Source: Burkholderiales bacterium
GTDB lineage: Bacteria; Pseudomonadota; Gammaproteobacteria; Burkholderiales; Burkholderiaceae_C
Reading direction: 5' to 3'
Assembly (NCBI GenBank): GCA_021732385.1
Contig: JAKFVA010000004.1
Coordinates: 1 to 64,000, forward strand
Length of the DNA stretch: 64,000 bases
Part shown: positions 62,603-64,000 of the stretch, one piece after another
Layout of the letters: the number at the start of each line of letters is the position of its first letter
Position numbering within the stretch: the first letter of the stretch is position 1
Translations under genes and position numbers: made by a program
Notes under the pieces: generated by a model
The model's input: the letters and a program-made list of their open reading frames with translations, nothing else
Told to the model about the DNA's origin: nothing
The model's database searches: none

Positions 62603-64000
62603 ATGGATATGAAGACTTCCCCCCTGTCGCTGCTGAGTGACCCCAGCCTGCTCAAAACCGACGCGCTGATTAACGGCCAGTGGGTCAAGGGCCAGGCGGC
62701 CGCCCGCTTTGACGTGCACGACCCGGCCACCGGCATCAAGCTCACCGATGTGGCCAATCTGGGTCCGCATGACGCCGAACTGGCCATTGCCGCGGCCAAC
62801 GCCGCCTGGCCCGCATGGCGCGCGCTGACTGGCAAGCAACGCCACGCGATCTTGATGAAGTGGTATCAGCTCCTGATGGCCAATGTGGATGATTTGGCCC
62901 GCATCCTCACCGCCGAGCAAGGCAAGCCCTATGCCGAAGCCAAGGGCGAAATCACTTACGGCAGCAGCTTTGTGGAATGGTTTGCCGAAGAAGCCAAACG
63001 GGTCAACGGCGAAACCCTGCCACCGTTTGACAACAACCGCCGCCTGCTGGTGCTCAAGCAGCCCATTGGCGTGTGCGCAGCCATCACGCCGTGGAATTTT
63101 CCGCTGGCCATGATTACCCGCAAGGTTGCGCCCGCGCTGGCTGCAGGCTGCCCGGTGGTCATCAAGCCCGCCGAGCTGACACCGCTCACGGCGCTGGCTG
63201 CTGCTGAACTCGCCCTGCGCGCAGGCATGCCGCCGGGCGTGCTCAATGTACTCACCGCAGATTCAGCCAACAGCATCGCTGTAGGCAAGGTGTTTTGCGC
63301 CAGCGACGTGGTGCGCCACATCAGCTTTACCGGCAGCACCGAGGTGGGCCGCATTTTGATGGCGCAAAGCGCGCCGAGCGTGAAAAAGCTCTCGCTAGAA
63401 CTGGGCGGCAATGCGCCCTTCATTGTGTTTGACGACGCCGACATTGACAGCGCCGTAGAAGGTGCCATGGCCAGCAAATACCGCAATGCCGGGCAGACTT
63501 GCGTGTGCGCCAACCGCATCTATGTGCAAGACGCCGTTTACGACGCCTTTGTGCAAAAGTTTGTTGCCAAAGTGCAGGGCCTCAAAGTAGGCAACGGCTT
63601 TGACGACGCCGTGTCCACCGGCCCGCTGATTGAAGACGCCGCCGTGGAAAAAGTGCGTCGCCACGTGGCCGACGCCTTGGACAAGGGCGGCAAGCTGCTG
63701 GCCGGTGGCCACGCGCTACAAGGCCAGTTTTTTGAGCCCACCGTGGTGGGCGACGCCAGCGCCAACATGCTGTGCGCTACCGAGGAAACCTTTGGCCCGT
63801 TTGCGCCCGTGTTTCGCTTTGCCACCGAGCAGCAGGCGATTGACGCGGCCAATGCCACCGAGTTTGGCTTGGCCGCCTATTTTTACAGCCGCGACGTAGG
63901 CCGCATCTTCCGCGTAAGCGAGGCACTGGAATACGGCATGGTGGGCATTAATGTGGGTGTGCTGGCTACTGAGCATGTACCGTTTGGCGGCGTCAAGCAG
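62603..64000 (+). CDS. gabD: NAD(P)-dependent succinate-semialdehyde dehydrogenase, 5' part
   Basis: 466 codons are present and the frame is still open at the window edge; the family is about 480-490 residues, so only the last 20 or so are missing. The aldehyde dehydrogenase core is complete: ITPWNFPLAMITRKVAPAL, the Rossmann GSTEVGRILM, the catalytic glutamate in KKLSLELGGNAPFIV and the catalytic cysteine in YRNAGQTCVCANRIYV. GabD oxidises succinate semialdehyde to succinate in GABA catabolism; a glutarate-semialdehyde role (DavD) is an alternative. The ATG at 62603 has GGAA about ten bases upstream; the ATG at 62609 is also possible. Confidence 0.9.
   Translation, partial: MDMKTSPLSLLSDPSLLKTDALINGQWVKGQAAARFDVHDPATGIKLTDVANLGPHDAELAIAAANAAWPAWRALTGKQRHAILMKWYQLLMANVDDLARILTAEQGKPYAEAKGEITYGSSFVEWFAEEAKRVNGETLPPFDNNRRLLVLKQPIGVCAAITPWNFPLAMITRKVAPALAAGCPVVIKPAELTPLTALAAAELALRAGMPPGVLNVLTADSANSIAVGKVFCASDVVRHISFTGSTEVGRILMAQSAPSVKKLSLELGGNAPFIVFDDADIDSAVEGAMASKYRNAGQTCVCANRIYVQDAVYDAFVQKFVAKVQGLKVGNGFDDAVSTGPLIEDAAVEKVRRHVADALDKGGKLLAGGHALQGQFFEPTVVGDASANMLCATEETFGPFAPVFRFATEQQAIDAANATEFGLAAYFYSRDVGRIFRVSEALEYGMVGINVGVLATEHVPFGGVKQ

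Overview
The window is a mostly core-chromosome stretch of a betaproteobacterium of the order Burkholderiales, most likely a Comamonadaceae close to Rhodoferax, Polaromonas or Albidiferax. I infer this from the gene families and orders: EarP with an Arg32 EF-P, a ppiD-type PPIase next to hupB, a ribD-ribE-ribBX-ribH-nusB cluster, a phasin, a fimT-pilV-pilW-pilX-pilY1-pilE minor pilin operon and a long DUF349 protein. Coding density is high, many genes overlap by ATGA, and GC is moderately high except in the minor pilin block. No species can be fixed from sequence reading alone.

Layout. 1-128: the end of an IS1-like insertion sequence beside tRNA-His. 219-5401, minus strand: tRNA-His, ppiD, tRNA-Val, hupB, then the overlapping run pgsA > DMT exporter > tartrate/D-malate-type dehydrogenase. 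5470-9423: uvrC divergent from earP-efp, a translation factor and its rhamnosyltransferase. 9456-11519: a DUF3445 haem-dependent demethylase-like gene ending inside a dispersed repeat, and a LOG-family nucleosidase. 11636-21331: a long minus-strand run of thioesterase, nitroreductase, a fused LivHM permease, LivG, LivF, pncB, a NhaD-like antiporter, a 2-hydroxyacid dehydrogenase and rmuC. 21581-23367: phasin and a Fur-box-preceded Fe(III)-binding protein. 23388-26321: DUF349 protein. 26684-29496: lytic transglycosylase, then a ZTP riboswitch with glyA and nrdR. 29539-36407: the type IV minor pilin operon on the minus strand.

36561-44383, plus strand: riboflavin genes with nusB, an aminotransferase, then ybgC-tolQ-tolR-tolA without tolB-pal. 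44413-49699: dnaE, overlapped by a membrane 7TM-DISM protein with a degenerate GGDEF domain. 49831-53072: a pirin / flavodoxin-quinone reductase / pirin module divergent from a LysR regulator. 53109-59115: FAD oxidoreductase, gluQRS, trmB and two paralogous Leu-type binding proteins separated by a remnant of the trmB 3' end. 59100-64000: alaS, a VapBC-type toxin-antitoxin pair with a perfect palindromic operator, and the 5' part of a gabD-like dehydrogenase.

No CRISPR array, prophage, plasmid module or clearly new defence system is visible. The least explained signals are (1) a family of about 255-bp elements with inverted arms (10345-10602 and 57346-57600, plus a half copy at 37704) placed at gene 3' ends, one supplying the last codons of a gene; (2) the tandem duplication of [trmB 3' end + binding protein]; (3) a cysteine-rich tail on PilY1; and (4) a redox pirin/LysR module with two TTCA/TGAA palindromes in its divergent promoter.
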